Source: Phycisphaerae bacterium (GTDB taxonomy: Bacteria > Planctomycetota > Phycisphaerae > UBA1845). From it: a DNA stretch of 64,000 nucleotides. Within the stretch, counting starts at the first letter, position 1. Every line of letters starts with the position of its first letter. The notes under the pieces were generated by a model, which worked only from the letters and a program-made list of their open reading frames with translations, made no database searches and had not been told where the DNA came from. Position numbers and translations under genes: made by a program. Below are positions 16,942 through 26,744 of this stretch, one piece after another. Location: positions 183,547 through 247,546 of the forward strand of contig JAGFJJ010000014.1 in the NCBI GenBank assembly GCA_024102815.1. The letters run 5' to 3'.

Positions 16942-18684
16942 TCACGGAATTGAAGGATCAAACTGCGGAGCGACGTCGGGATGCGAGAAACGCCCGGCAC
17001 GGCGCGACAGCATCCCCTGCACAGCAGCAAGCAGATCGCCGCGGCTGACGGGCTTCGCCAGGTATTCGTCGCATCCGGCCTCGAGACAGTGTTGACGGTC
17101 TTCCGCCATGGCATGGGCAGTAAGCGCGACGATCGGCCCGGCGTATCCGCGGCGACGAAGTTCGCGGGTGGCTTCGTAGCCGTCCATCACCGGCATCTGC
17201 ATGTCCATCAGGACGACGTCGTAAGGCCGTCCGCATTGGACAGCCGTGAGGGCTTCGGTCACCGATTCGCGGCCGTTCTCCGCAACCGCGACATCCGCCC
17301 CGGCTCGACGAAGCAAGTGTGTAACCAGCGCGGCGTTATCGGGGCTGTCGTCCACCACCAGAACGCGACAGGGACGGTCATCTTGATTGACGAACCGCGG
17401 CTTGGACCGTGCCGCGTTGCTTGCAGTCGAAGGCGCCGGCGCTTCCGCTCGTGGCGACTCCTGCAACGGCAGTGAGACTCGAAATGTCGTACCGACACCC
17501 TTCTTGCTTTGGACGGCGATCTCGCCCCCGAGAAGCTCCACCAGGCGCTTACTGATCCGGAGGCCCAACCCGACTCCGCCGCGGCGTCGAACAAACGGGG
17601 CATCCGTCCGGGCCAAGGCCTCGCATATCTGGGCAAGCTGATCTTGCGGAATTCCGATTCCGGTGTCGATGACTTCGAGAACAAGTATTCGAGAATCCCC
17701 AGCCGGCTCTGTGCCCACGCGAACCGTAACACCCCCGGTCATCGTGAACTTGATGGCGTTCTGAATCAGGTTGAGAAGAATCTGCCGGAGGCGGGTCACG
17801 TCCGTCAGGAAAGTCTCGGGCAGGCCGTCGGAATACTGCACGTCAAGTTGCAGTCGCCCCGCCGATGCCCGGGGAGTAAGTAACGTAACGATCTCTTCGA
17901 CGGTGTCCTTCAATCGGGCGGAGGTTAGCTGGAGTCGCAGCTTGCCGGCTTCGATCAGGGCAATGTCAAGCAGATCATCCACAATCTGCATGAGATGCTC
18001 GCCATTGCGTCGAACCGCCGTCAGGGCGCGCCTTCGCTCGGACGGACTGAGCTCGTCGCCCAGCAAGGCCTCGCCATACCCGAGAATCGACATCATCGGC
18101 GTGCGGATCCCGTGACTGATACTGGCGAGGAACTCGGTTTTCATTCGGTTCGCGAACTCAGCCGCTTCCTGCCCCGCGCGAGCCTGCTCCCGCGCGTCGC
18201 TCAGTTGGCGATTGGTACGAACCAGTTGTGAGTTCAACACGGCGATCTGGGCGTTGTACTTGTGGAGCTGACCACATTGCCGCTGGAAATCCCATTCGAG
18301 ACGGATGATCCGCTCCGCGGCCTCGATCCGCGCCAGGAGTTCCCTCTCGTCGATGGGCTTGCTGATGTAATCGTCGGCGCCGGCCTCGAAGGCCTCGACG
18401 AGTTTCGCACGATCGTTTAGGGCCGTGAGGAATATCACGTAGGTGAAGCCGACGCCCTCTTCGGATCGAATCCTGCGGCAGAATTCGATGCCGTCCATCT
18501 CGGGCATCATCCAGTCGGTGAGCACCAGCGGCGGCCCGACTTCCCGAATGATCTTCAGGGCGTCCAACCCGTTTTTCGCCGAGTGAACCTCGTAATGGCT
18601 ATGCGTCAGGTACTGGGTGATGATCCGGCGGGTCGTTCCGTCGTCTTCGGCCAGGAGAATGGTCAACGGCTGGTCTGGGCGCAT
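16942..18684 (-). CDS. hybrid histidine kinase (REC-HisKA-HATPase-REC) with altered H-box
   Basis: The 580-residue soluble product begins with a receiver domain (about 8-125; TDWMMPEMDG with phospho-acceptor Asp and the KPID Lys). A coiled coil leads to a HisKA domain with the H-box SISHGIRTPMMS (His191). The HATPase domain (about 295-415) has NAIKFT, DTGIGIP and GLGLRISKRL. A second receiver (about 440-560) has VLMDMQMPVMDG and AKPVSR. The acidic residue usually next to the phospho-His (HE) is Gly192 here (codon GGG), which should weaken autophosphorylation. There is no membrane segment. No partner regulator is adjacent. Confidence 0.88.
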   Translation of the reverse strand: MRPDQPLTILLAEDDGTTRRIITQYLTHSHYEVHSAKNGLDALKIIREVGPPLVLTDWMMPEMDGIEFCRRIRSEEGVGFTYVIFLTALNDRAKLVEAFEAGADDYISKPIDERELLARIEAAERIIRLEWDFQRQCGQLHKYNAQIAVLNSQLVRTNRQLSDAREQARAGQEAAEFANRMKTEFLASISHGIRTPMMSILGYGEALLGDELSPSERRRALTAVRRNGEHLMQIVDDLLDIALIEAGKLRLQLTSARLKDTVEEIVTLLTPRASAGRLQLDVQYSDGLPETFLTDVTRLRQILLNLIQNAIKFTMTGGVTVRVGTEPAGDSRILVLEVIDTGIGIPQDQLAQICEALARTDAPFVRRRGGVGLGLRISKRLVELLGGEIAVQSKKGVGTTFRVSLPLQESPRAEAPAPSTASNAARSKPRFVNQDDRPCRVLVVDDSPDNAALVTHLLRRAGADVAVAENGRESVTEALTAVQCGRPYDVVLMDMQMPVMDGYEATRELRRRGYAGPIVALTAHAMAEDRQHCLEAGCDEYLAKPVSRGDLLAAVQGMLSRRAGRFSHPDVAPQFDPSIP

Positions 18685-19095
18685 TGATGATCAAGCCCAA
18701 AGTCAGAATGCTTCCATGGGCTTTATCGACGAACGCGATGTTTCACTAAATGGCGCCAAGACCTCACGCGGTCCGGAAAGCAACGAATCCAATTTCGAAT
18801 GTACGTGTTCAAGGTCAGCTTGGATTGGTCGGGCGAAGTTCGGAGAAACGAGTTTCCTTGCAACAATGCGAACCCATGAGGACACGCCGGCGAGGAAGAC
18901 GCTGGGTGAGGGATTTCCCGAAGTCCGGAAAGTAACAACCGCTGCCGGGGCCGCGGCGTCATCCCAAGGGCTGCGTGCGTGGGCCGGCGGTTGGACGCAT
19001 CTGAAGTCGGTCACAACGATCGATCCGATGGATGACCAGGGCCCCCGGACCCACGGCCGCCCTCGCGAACCGGGCCAGCTCACTCACGAATAGGA
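18685..19095. other. gap without a supported gene
   Basis: Open frames exist on both strands (for example 18703-19083 minus, 126 codons), but they show no recognisable motif, strong ribosome site or protein-like composition. The tRNA-Pro promoter follows at 19096. Confidence 0.5.
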
Positions 19096-19124
19096 TTGCG
19101 AGGGCCCGCCTTTGGGGTTAGGAT
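19096..19124 (+). promoter_or_regulatory. candidate promoter of tRNA-Pro
   Basis: TTGCGA (19096-19101) and TAGGAT (19119-19124) are separated by 17 bases and end 20 bases before the tRNA. Each box matches four of six consensus bases. Position and spacing support it. Confidence 0.5.
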
Positions 19125-19144
19125 GAGGTCGTCATGATCGAAAG

Positions 19145-19220
19145 CGGGGCGTGGCGCAGTCCGGTTTAGCGCGCTTGACTGGGGGTCAAGAGGTCGCAGG
19201 TTCGAATCCTGTCGCCCCGA
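19145..19220 (+). tRNA. tRNA-Pro (anticodon GGG)
   Basis: The acceptor stem CGGGGCG pairs fully with CGCCCCG. The D arm GCGCAGTCCGGTTTAGCGC is followed by the anticodon arm TTGAC-TGGGGGT-CAA with GGG. The T arm GCAGG-TTCGAAT-CCTGT and discriminator A complete a 76-base tRNA. CCA is not encoded. Confidence 0.93.
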
Positions 19221-19446
19221 ATAACGTAAGAGCCTTCCTGAAATCACCTTACGAATTCACCCGCACGTAGCATGGGAGGGCCTTCAGGGCTCTTCGTAAC
19301 CCTCACGCGACCAAAAGCGTGTTGGCCCGCACTGAAATTCGCTCCATCGCGTACGTCCGGCCCGCCGTATGACCTCGGGTGACGAATGGGATGTTGCGGA
19401 TCCAGATTTCAGACCCCAATTGGGGTTTCCCGTCCAGGGGATTTCG

Positions 19447-20349
19447 TTACCCGCCCGCCTCGAAGCCTGGGTAAAGCGTCATCCCGCCATCCACGAACAG
19501 GCTGGCCCCGGTGATGTAGTCGGCTTCGTCCGACGCGAGCCACACGGCGAAACGCGCGATGTCCTCCGGCTCTCCAATTCGCTTGTAGGGAATCAGCTTC
19601 ATGAGTTCGTCGTAGGCTTCGGGCGTTTCCCATGCCGATCGATTGATGGGCGTGCGGATTGCGCCCGGACAGATGCTATTGACGCGAATCCGCCAGGGAG
19701 CGACTTCCTGCGCAATGCTCTTCATCATCAGCATCACGCCGCCTTTGCTGGCGGCGTAGTTAACGTGTCCCGCCCAGGGAATCATTTCGTGGACGCTGCT
19801 GATGCAGATGATCTTGCCGGCGGAGCACGACACGTCCCGTGTTATCCCGCGCCGCTTGAATTCCTTTACCGCGCGCCGCGCGCACAGGAACTGTCCCGTG
19901 AGGTTGACATCGATCACCTTCCGCCATTGGGCGAGGGTCATCTCCTCGAACGCGGCGTCCTGCTGAAGTCCGGCATTGTTGATGAGAATGTCGACGCGTC
20001 CGAATTCCTTCAGGGTGTGATCGAACATCGCTTCGACAGCCGCCTCGTCCGAAACGTCCGCCAGGCGGGCGATGGCGTTACCTCGGTGATCGCAGCCGCA
20101 ATGCGTCGCTTCATGGACAGCTTCCTCGGCAGCATCCTTGCTCCCTATGTAGTTGATCACCACGTTTGCACCGGCGGCGCACAACGCCTTCGCGATCCCG
20201 CGCCCGATCCCGGAACTGGCCCCGGTGACAATCGCTGTCTGGCCGCGCAGCAGAGGACGCACCTCGCAACGCGGCATCTCGATAACCGGCAACTCGCTCG
20301 TCTTCAGATCGCGTATCATCGCGCTGCTCATGCCAGCTTTGCTACTCAT
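19447..20349 (-). CDS. short-chain dehydrogenase/reductase, glucose 1-dehydrogenase-like
   Basis: This 300-residue Rossmann-fold oxidoreductase carries the cofactor motif TGASSGIGRGIA, the NNAG motif, catalytic Ser in CISSVHE and YAASK as Tyr-x-x-x-Lys. The late PGAIRTPINRSAWETPE and ITGASLFVDGGMTLYPGF fit the glucose 1-dehydrogenase branch of classical SDRs. ATG 20349 is chosen because AGGAAGG lies just upstream; an in-frame extension would overlap the GH63 gene. It follows the GH63 gene by 37 bases on the same strand, so the pair probably forms an operon in which released sugar could be oxidised. That link is inference. Confidence 0.82.
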   Translation of the reverse strand: MSSKAGMSSAMIRDLKTSELPVIEMPRCEVRPLLRGQTAIVTGASSGIGRGIAKALCAAGANVVINYIGSKDAAEEAVHEATHCGCDHRGNAIARLADVSDEAAVEAMFDHTLKEFGRVDILINNAGLQQDAAFEEMTLAQWRKVIDVNLTGQFLCARRAVKEFKRRGITRDVSCSAGKIICISSVHEMIPWAGHVNYAASKGGVMLMMKSIAQEVAPWRIRVNSICPGAIRTPINRSAWETPEAYDELMKLIPYKRIGEPEDIARFAVWLASDEADYITGASLFVDGGMTLYPGFEAGG

Positions 20350-20386
20350 CAGGCAACCTTCCTTTTTTTCCCGACGCTGAGTGTCA

Positions 20387-23065
20387 TTACACATCGGCAG
20401 CCCGTGGTTGCAGCAGCTTCGCGACCAGGCCCGTCCAACCGGTCTGATGCGACGCTCCCACGCCACGGCCGTTGTCTCCATGGAAATATTCGTAGAACAA
20501 AACGTGATCGCGGAAATGCGGATCATCTTGCAACTTGCCTTGCTCGCCGAAGACCGCGCGGCGACCGTGTTCATCGCGAAGGAAGATGCGCGTCAGCCGT
20601 CGGCTGAGCTCATCCGCGACATCCAACAAAGTGCCGAACTTTCCGGAGCCCGTGGGACATTCAACCTTGAAGTCGTTGCCGTAGTAATGGTGGAATTTCT
20701 GCAACGATTCGATGATGAGGTAGTTGACCGGAAACCAGATCGGTCCGCGCCAGTTCGAGTTCCCGCCGAACAGGCCGGAATCCGACTCGGCCGGTTGATA
20801 GCGAACCTCCAGCGGATTGCCGTTCGACCAGAAGGTGTAAGGATGCTCCAGGTGATGCTTGCTGAGGGCCCGCACGCCGTAGTCGGAGAGAAACTCACTC
20901 TCATCCAACATGCGTCTCAGGAGGCGCTTCATGCGGCTGCCCCGCAACAGCGAAAGCAGCCGTCGTTCGCCGCGGCCGGGCTCCTGCCAGCGCGACACCA
21001 GGCTCGCCAGCTCCGGTCGGTGCTCCAACACCCATTCGAGTCGCCTGGCGAACTCCGGTAGCTGTTCGAGCATCTCCGGCTCGATCGTCTCGACGGCAAA
21101 GAGCGGGATCAGCCCGACCATCGAGCGGATTTTCACCGGGAACCGCTGACCGTCGGGCAGGTCCAACTCATCGTAATAGAATTCGTCTTCGGAATCCCAG
21201 AGGCCGCGGCCGCCGTTGCAGATGCCGAGCATCGCATCGGCAATATACAGGAAATGCTCGAAGAACTTGGTGGCGATATCCTCGTATACGCGATTGTGAC
21301 GCGCCAGCTCCAGGGACATGCGCAGCAGGTTCAAGCTGTACATGGCCATCCAGGCCGTACCATCGGACTGGTTGAGATAGCCTCCCGTGGGGAGCGGACG
21401 GCTTCGGTCGAACACGCCGATGTTGTCCAATCCGAGGAAACCGCCCTGAAACACGTTCCGTCCGGTCACATCCTTGCGATTCACCCACCAGGTGAAGTTA
21501 AGAAGCAGTTTGTGAAATACACGCTCAAGAAATGCGAGGTCTCCCGCGTACGCCGGTTCACCGGAAGTACGGTGCTGCTTTCGATCGATCTGGAAAACGC
21601 GCCACGTCGCCCAAGCGTGCACCGGCGGGTTCACGTCGTCGAAGGCCCATTCGTAGGCCGGCAGTTGTCCGTTAGGGTGCATGTACCATTCGCGGGTCAG
21701 CAGGTCGAGCTGCTGCTTTGCGAATGCCGCATCCATCATGGCCAGGGGAATACAGTGGAACGCGAGGTCCCAGGCTGCATACCAGGGATACTCCCACTTG
21801 TCCGGCATGGAGATAACTTCGGCGTTGTTCAGGTGCCGCCAGTCCGCGTTGCGACCCTCGCGGCGCTGAAGCGGAGGAGCCGGCTGCTTCGAATCACCAT
21901 TCAGCCATTCCGTCACGTCGTATCGGAATGTCTGCTTGCTCCAGATCATTCCTGCGAAAGCCTGACGCTGAACGCGCCTGGCGTCTTCGTCCGCGATGCC
22001 CGCCTGAAGTCCCTCGTAAAACGCGTCGGCCTCACGTTTGCGCACAGCAAGTATGCGGTCGAAATCCGCGAAGCCGGCAGGTTCATCCCCGGCGATGAGC
22101 CTTACGCGAACCTCCCGCGATTCCCCGGCCGGCACGCGAACACGGAACCGCCCTGCCACCTTGGTGCCTTCGCGCCGGGGATTCACCGCGTCGGCGCGCC
22201 CTTTGACGACATACTCATGAAACGCATCCTTCCAGTGCCCGTCGCCATTGAGTCCAAACAAGCGCGGGTTTGTATCGTTCTCGCAGAATAGGAGTTCGTC
22301 GGCTTGGTCGAAATTGGCGTGGTATTGCCCCAGGACTGGGTGATTCAGTTCTACTGCCTGACTGCCCGACGCCTGCAATCTTGGCGGATCGGCCTCGCCG
22401 TTCCAGGACCACGTGTTGCGAAACCAGAGCTGCGGAAGCACCTCAACGTGTGCATCATCGGGACCACGATTGTGCACGCTCACGCGCATGAGCAGCTCGT
22501 CCGGTGCGGCCATGGCGTACTCGACGAAGACGTCAAAGTACCGATCTTCAGAGAAGATGCCCGTGTCAACCAGCTCGTACTCGGGACCGCTCCTCCCTCG
22601 TCTGTGGTTCTCGCCGACCAGATCGGCATAGGGGAAAGCACGGTGCGGATACTTATAAAGCATGCGCAGATACGAATGGGTCGGCGTGGCGTCAAGGTAA
22701 TAATACTGTTCCTTGACATCTTCGCCGTGGTTTCCTTCCCGATTCGTCAACCCAAACAACCGCTCCTTCAGAATGGGATCGTGCCCGTTCCAGAGCGCAA
22801 GCCCGATGCAAAGATACTGCTGCGCGTCGCTGAAACCGGCCAGGCCATCCTCACCCCAGCGATACGCGCGGCTCCGCGCGTGGTCGTGCGGGAAGTAATC
22901 CCACACCGTGCCATTCGCGCTGTAATCCTCTCGTACAGTTCCCCATTGGCGTTCGCTCAGGTACGGACCCCAGCGCCGCCACGCCTCTGCATCGCTCCCT
23001 CGCAGGCGATCAAGCTCGGCTGTATCCCGCTTCTGCGTTGGTTCGGCCGCACGGCCCTTCGCCAT
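20387..23065 (-). CDS. GH63 family glycoside hydrolase (MGH1-like)
   Basis: The 892-residue product lacks an evident signal peptide, so it is probably cytoplasmic. It matches bacterial GH63 proteins annotated as glucosidases, with [20 protein letters not shown] at the start, [19 protein letters not shown] as the central block, [25 protein letters not shown], and [17 protein letters not shown] near the end. These form an N-terminal beta-sandwich and a C-terminal (alpha/alpha)6 barrel. GH63 enzymes act on alpha-glucosides, including mannosylglycerate or glucosylglycerate in bacteria. The substrate here is not determined. The gene heads a two-gene unit with the SDR enzyme. Confidence 0.82.
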   Translation of the reverse strand: MAKGRAAEPTQKRDTAELDRLRGSDAEAWRRWGPYLSERQWGTVREDYSANGTVWDYFPHDHARSRAYRWGEDGLAGFSDAQQYLCIGLALWNGHDPILKERLFGLTNREGNHGEDVKEQYYYLDATPTHSYLRMLYKYPHRAFPYADLVGENHRRGRSGPEYELVDTGIFSEDRYFDVFVEYAMAAPDELLMRVSVHNRGPDDAHVEVLPQLWFRNTWSWNGEADPPRLQASGSQAVELNHPVLGQYHANFDQADELLFCENDTNPRLFGLNGDGHWKDAFHEYVVKGRADAVNPRREGTKVAGRFRVRVPAGESREVRVRLIAGDEPAGFADFDRILAVRKREADAFYEGLQAGIADEDARRVQRQAFAGMIWSKQTFRYDVTEWLNGDSKQPAPPLQRREGRNADWRHLNNAEVISMPDKWEYPWYAAWDLAFHCIPLAMMDAAFAKQQLDLLTREWYMHPNGQLPAYEWAFDDVNPPVHAWATWRVFQIDRKQHRTSGEPAYAGDLAFLERVFHKLLLNFTWWVNRKDVTGRNVFQGGFLGLDNIGVFDRSRPLPTGGYLNQSDGTAWMAMYSLNLLRMSLELARHNRVYEDIATKFFEHFLYIADAMLGICNGGRGLWDSEDEFYYDELDLPDGQRFPVKIRSMVGLIPLFAVETIEPEMLEQLPEFARRLEWVLEHRPELASLVSRWQEPGRGERRLLSLLRGSRMKRLLRRMLDESEFLSDYGVRALSKHHLEHPYTFWSNGNPLEVRYQPAESDSGLFGGNSNWRGPIWFPVNYLIIESLQKFHHYYGNDFKVECPTGSGKFGTLLDVADELSRRLTRIFLRDEHGRRAVFGEQGKLQDDPHFRDHVLFYEYFHGDNGRGVGASHQTGWTGLVAKLLQPRAADV

Positions 23066-23735
23066 AGGGTCAGTCCTTTGAAAAACCGGTCACCGCCGGT
23101 ACGTAATGTTATGACATGGACGCCTGATGCCGCGCACCGTCCACTCCTGAAAGGCGAAAGTCAAGCCGATGGCCGTCTGTTCGGGCCGTCCATTTGGCAG
23201 TTATGCTGCGAAAGGAGGACGTCCGGAGACGATGCCGGCCGGGTCTGTGCCGGCCGTCGAGAATTCTGTGTTTCGGAATCGGACAGCGGCAGTTTCATGT
23301 TTGATACCGAATCGCGGACCTCGTTTGAACATGCGTCCCGACATCGCCGACCAAAGCACGGTTGGCGCGGTATGGCCGCTCGACCGCGCCGTCTTGGTGT
23401 GCTTCGTCTCCCACTGTCAGAGCGTCGGCTGACTGATTCTTATCTTCCGGCAAACTTCATCGATCACCGCATCCGGCTCGGTCAACGACAAAGCAAAGGC
23501 AATCGGCTCCCTCCCGGGAAACTCGACCTCTTCATCGGGATTCTGCTTCGAGCGGCGCCCGGACTGATAGCCGTGCGCAACCGTATACTTTCGATTCTGC
23601 TGGATTCGCTCAGCGGGTGAGGGCTGTCGTCTCCCGCCCAGCGGCGCCCGGCGGACTCGCCCAGCAGCGTTGCAGGGCTTTCCTCGGCCGTCCCCGGACA
23701 TGCCTCCGCCATTCCCCCCGGGCGCGCTGATGAGC
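23066..23735. other. long gap without a supported gene
   Basis: This divergent intergenic stretch between the GH63 gene and the lipoprotein gene shows no recognisable protein or RNA. Frames present on both strands lack motifs. A TATAAT at 23736-23741, 41 bases before the lipoprotein ATG, is the only promoter-like element noted. Confidence 0.45.
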
Positions 23736-23782
23736 TATAATCCCGGGCATCGGGATGGCGCTCTCCACCACGGGAATTACAG

Positions 23783-24638
23783 ATGACCCTGACGAAGGAA
23801 CTTCGCGGTTGGACACTCCCTGCAATGCTCGCAGGCTCTCTACTGCTCGTGGGATGCTCGGGCACCCTGCCTTGGCCGCCCAGTCCCCTGTACGAAACGC
23901 CCACGAACGATCCCGACTGGCAAGCCCCTGCAAACAAGGCGGAGGCGATGGCCACCATGGCAGGACACTACGCCCACTACGACATCGTCGCCTACGAGGG
24001 TGAGACCGCCAACGGTCCGCTATCCAGTTTTGTTGTTTCGTACGGATTCACGGACCTGGTCATCGAAGACGGAGAGCTTGTCGCCTACGACAGCTTCTGC
24101 CACGCCGAATATATCGCCAATCAGCCCTTCGACACGATTTTCTCCGATGCTGCCACGCAGGCCATTCAGCCGCCTGGTGCAATCGTCGACGTGTACCGGG
24201 AGAATGGCGCATGGAAGATCTGGCGCCCCGCGACGCCGACACTCAACGGCATCGACGGCGATCCGAGCGTGCCGCTCTCGATGGACCGCGACGATCCCCT
24301 CATCAGCGACGACGACAACGACGGGAAGCCGGGCGTAACGGTTGTCGTCATATTGTTCGGATTGATTCGTGGGGAAATCTACATTGCCCGGCGAGATCTT
24401 CGCGAACGAGTTGACGCTCTACTCCGACGGCAGTCTGTGGGGCAATGTCGTCGACGACTCGGAGCAGCTCGTGATCGGCGCATCGCTCGCGATTCTGGAT
24501 ACGCCCAGCAATCCGCCGCAGCGGCGCGATCCCGGCCTGAATCCGATCATTCTCACACCGGTCTCGCCGGACATCGATACGTGCGAAGAACTCATGGCGC
24601 TGCGCGATGCGCTGTTCCCGCCCGAGCCCAGGTTCTAG
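23783..24638 (+). pseudogene. lipoprotein gene with an internal frameshift
   Basis: The 5' frame encodes a lipoprotein (MLAGSLLLVGC, lipobox Cys25) with a domain rich in VVSYGFTDLVIEDGELVAY-type beta segments and an acidic DDPLISDDDNDGKPG stretch. Around 24360-24410 this frame turns into Arg-rich, protein-unlike sequence. The frame shifted by one base continues convincingly as NELTLYSDGSLWGNVVDDSE and runs to the stop at 24638. Together they make about 284 residues. A true frameshift mutation, a sequencing error or recoding are all possible. I do not recognise the family; the content suggests an exported protein of unknown function. Confidence 0.6.
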
Positions 24639-24666
24639 GGCTGCACGAACCTCCGCCCTGCGTGCG

Positions 24667-25554
24667 TTACAGGAGTGCCGTACTGAAGTAACGTTCGGCT
24701 CGATCGGGCAAGACGGTTGCGATGTTGCCGCTGATGGTCGCGGTCAACTGACGTGCGGCCCACACGTTGGCACCCGACGAGATCCCCACCAATAGCCCGT
24801 GCTGTTGACCGAGTTCCCTGGTCGTCTTGATGGCGTCTTCGTCGGTAACCTCGATGACGTCATCGATCATCGATACATCGAGGATAGCCGGAACGAAACC
24901 GTCACCGATCCCCTGAATCTGGTGCAATCCCGGTTCGTGACCGAGCAGCGCCGAGACATTCTTGGGCTCGACCGCGACCAGCCTGATCTTCGGGTTGTGC
25001 TCCTTGAGGAATTTCCCGACGCCTTGCAGCGTACCACCGCTCCCCACGCCGGCGACGAAGCAGTCCACCTGGCCCTGAAGCTGACGCCAAAGCTCCGGCG
25101 CCGTCTGTTCATAATGCACGCGGGGATTGTCGGGGTTCTCGAACTGCTGCGGCACGAAGATCCGCGGATCGCCGGCGGCCATTTCACGCACCAATTGGAC
25201 GGAGCCGGGAATCCCATCCTTGTCCGGTGTCAGGATCAACTCGGCACCCGTCGCTTTGATGAGCTTTTTGCGTTCGACACTCATTCCCTCGGGCATGACG
25301 ATCCTGACGGTGTACCCTTTCATTCGTCCGACAAGAGCCACGCCGATGCCGGTGTTGCCGGACGTCGGTTCTACGATGATGGACTCCCCGTTGAGGCGAC
25401 CGTCACGCAAAGCTCCCTCCAGCATGCTGACGGCGATGCGGTCCTTGATACTCCCCCCGGGGTTGAGGAACTCGGCCTTGGCGAAGATCGGCTCTCCGTG
25501 GAGCTTGATGATCGGCGTGTTGCCAATCAGGTCGAGTACGTTTTCGGTAAGCAT
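24667..25554 (-). CDS. cysK: cysteine synthase (O-acetylserine sulfhydrylase)
   Basis: This 295-residue PLP enzyme makes L-cysteine from O-acetylserine and sulfide. It shows IGNTPIIKL, the PLP lysine in LNPGGSIKDRIA, the substrate loop EPTSGNTGIGVAL and the phosphate-binding GVGSGGTLQGVGKFL. GLLVGISSGAN near the C-terminus completes the fold-type II signature. ATG 25554 (MLTENVLDLIGNTP) is the family start. Length is slightly short of the usual 305-320. It is monocistronic and convergent with the frameshifted lipoprotein gene. A cystathionine beta-synthase role is unlikely because no CBS domain is present. Confidence 0.9.
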   Translation of the reverse strand: MLTENVLDLIGNTPIIKLHGEPIFAKAEFLNPGGSIKDRIAVSMLEGALRDGRLNGESIIVEPTSGNTGIGVALVGRMKGYTVRIVMPEGMSVERKKLIKATGAELILTPDKDGIPGSVQLVREMAAGDPRIFVPQQFENPDNPRVHYEQTAPELWRQLQGQVDCFVAGVGSGGTLQGVGKFLKEHNPKIRLVAVEPKNVSALLGHEPGLHQIQGIGDGFVPAILDVSMIDDVIEVTDEDAIKTTRELGQQHGLLVGISSGANVWAARQLTATISGNIATVLPDRAERYFSTALL

Positions 25555-25960
25555 CGATTCCCCCTCCCCTCCTCCGCACCGCGCGACTGGTCCGGGCAAG
25601 TATCCGCGAAGTCCAATCTCCGGGTCGCGAGGCCCGAATGACGGTCACGTAGTCCAACATTTTCGAAACCGAGGCGACCCATTACAAGGCTTCTTGGGCC
25701 GCCCCCCTTTTGGGAGTATCAACTTTATGCCCTGAATTAATCGGAAGTCACGCAGGGGCGACGGTCCCAGAAGAGCCGCTATCGGGGCCCGCACGGGCGA
25801 TTTCCGTTCGCTGCCTTCTGGGTCCGCCCCCCCCGGGAACCCGCCACGGAAAAAGTTTGTACAGCTTGACGGAAATCTCGGTGGTCAAGCGACCCGGAAG
25901 CCACAATAATCTCACCGGTATCCAACCCCACAAATCGGATGGGCCATTCGGACGTACGGG
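25555..25960. other. intergenic gap, nothing recognised
   Basis: This divergent gap lies between cysK and the CIA30-domain gene. I see no tRNA, terminator or known riboswitch core. It must contain the promoters of both genes, but no convincing -35/-10 pair was found. Confidence 0.4.
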
Positions 25961-26575
25961 ATGGAGCGGATGACGATGAGCACCGCATTGGCAGTCTGGT
26001 TGCTTGTAGTCACGCCGGGAGCCGTTGATCATCGGGGCCCGGCCCAAGGGCAGGTGACGATGAGTGAGCGCTTATTGTTTGCGTTTGATGTTCCGGACGC
26101 GGCCCGGAAATGGGTGCCGGTCAATGACACCGTCATGGGCGGGGTGTCCACCAGCACCTGCCGCGTCACGGAATCCGGCACGCTGCAATTCAACGGGGAA
26201 GTCTCTCTGGCGAACAACGGCGGATTCGCGTCGATTCGCACGGGCACGAGCTCGCTCGATCTCTCGTCCTATGACGAATTCGTCCTGCGTATCCGTAGCG
26301 ACGGAAAGCGCTACGCCCTGAGCGTCTCAACTGATTATCCCATCGCGGCAGGCGCCTACTACTTCAACCTCAAAGCCGATGCCGGGGAATGGCGCGAAAT
26401 TCGCGTGCCCTTCCATTCCTTTCAGGCCCGCTCGTTCGGCCGGCGAATTCCCGGCGCACCACCCATGAACACGGCGGATATTCGCGCCGTCGGATTCATC
26501 ATATCCGACAAACAAGCCGGACCGTTCCTTCTTGAAATCGACTGGATCAAGGCTGCATCCCGACAAGGCGATTGA
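25961..26575 (+). CDS. exported CIA30-domain protein
   Basis: The product has up to 204 residues, with an N-terminal hydrophobic segment (MSTALAVWLLVVTPGAVDH) that looks like a signal peptide. It then has a CIA30/galactose-binding-like beta-sandwich: WVPVNDTVMGGVSTSTCRV, then NNGGFASIRT, the YDEFVLRIRSDGKRY segment and IDWIKA. This domain family is named from a mitochondrial complex I assembly factor, but bacterial members are of unknown function and often occur with sugar-related genes. Three in-frame ATGs (25961, 25970, 25976) are possible starts. Confidence 0.72.
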   Translation: MERMTMSTALAVWLLVVTPGAVDHRGPAQGQVTMSERLLFAFDVPDAARKWVPVNDTVMGGVSTSTCRVTESGTLQFNGEVSLANNGGFASIRTGTSSLDLSSYDEFVLRIRSDGKRYALSVSTDYPIAAGAYYFNLKADAGEWREIRVPFHSFQARSFGRRIPGAPPMNTADIRAVGFIISDKQAGPFLLEIDWIKAASRQGD

Positions 26576-26744
26576 ATTGCACGGGCGGAGGAAACGGGCT
26601 CGGCGGTCCGCCCGGCCTTGACCTGTGGCTTTGTTCGTGCTCTAAACGCCGTGTCGGCGATTGTTAAACGCCTTGAAGGTCGATCGGTGCCACCGGCGTC
26701 GATCTCACTCCACCGGCTGATTGAGCTTGTCTACGCAGCCGCCC

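Noticed and set aside
18703..19083. 126-codon minus-strand frame just ahead of the histidine kinase
   Set aside because: The position would suit an operon partner, but composition and motifs are not protein-like and no ribosome site was seen.
22304..23620. 438-codon plus-strand frame over the GH63 gene start
   Set aside because: Most of it is antisense to the GH63 gene; the remaining part has no motif or ribosome site.
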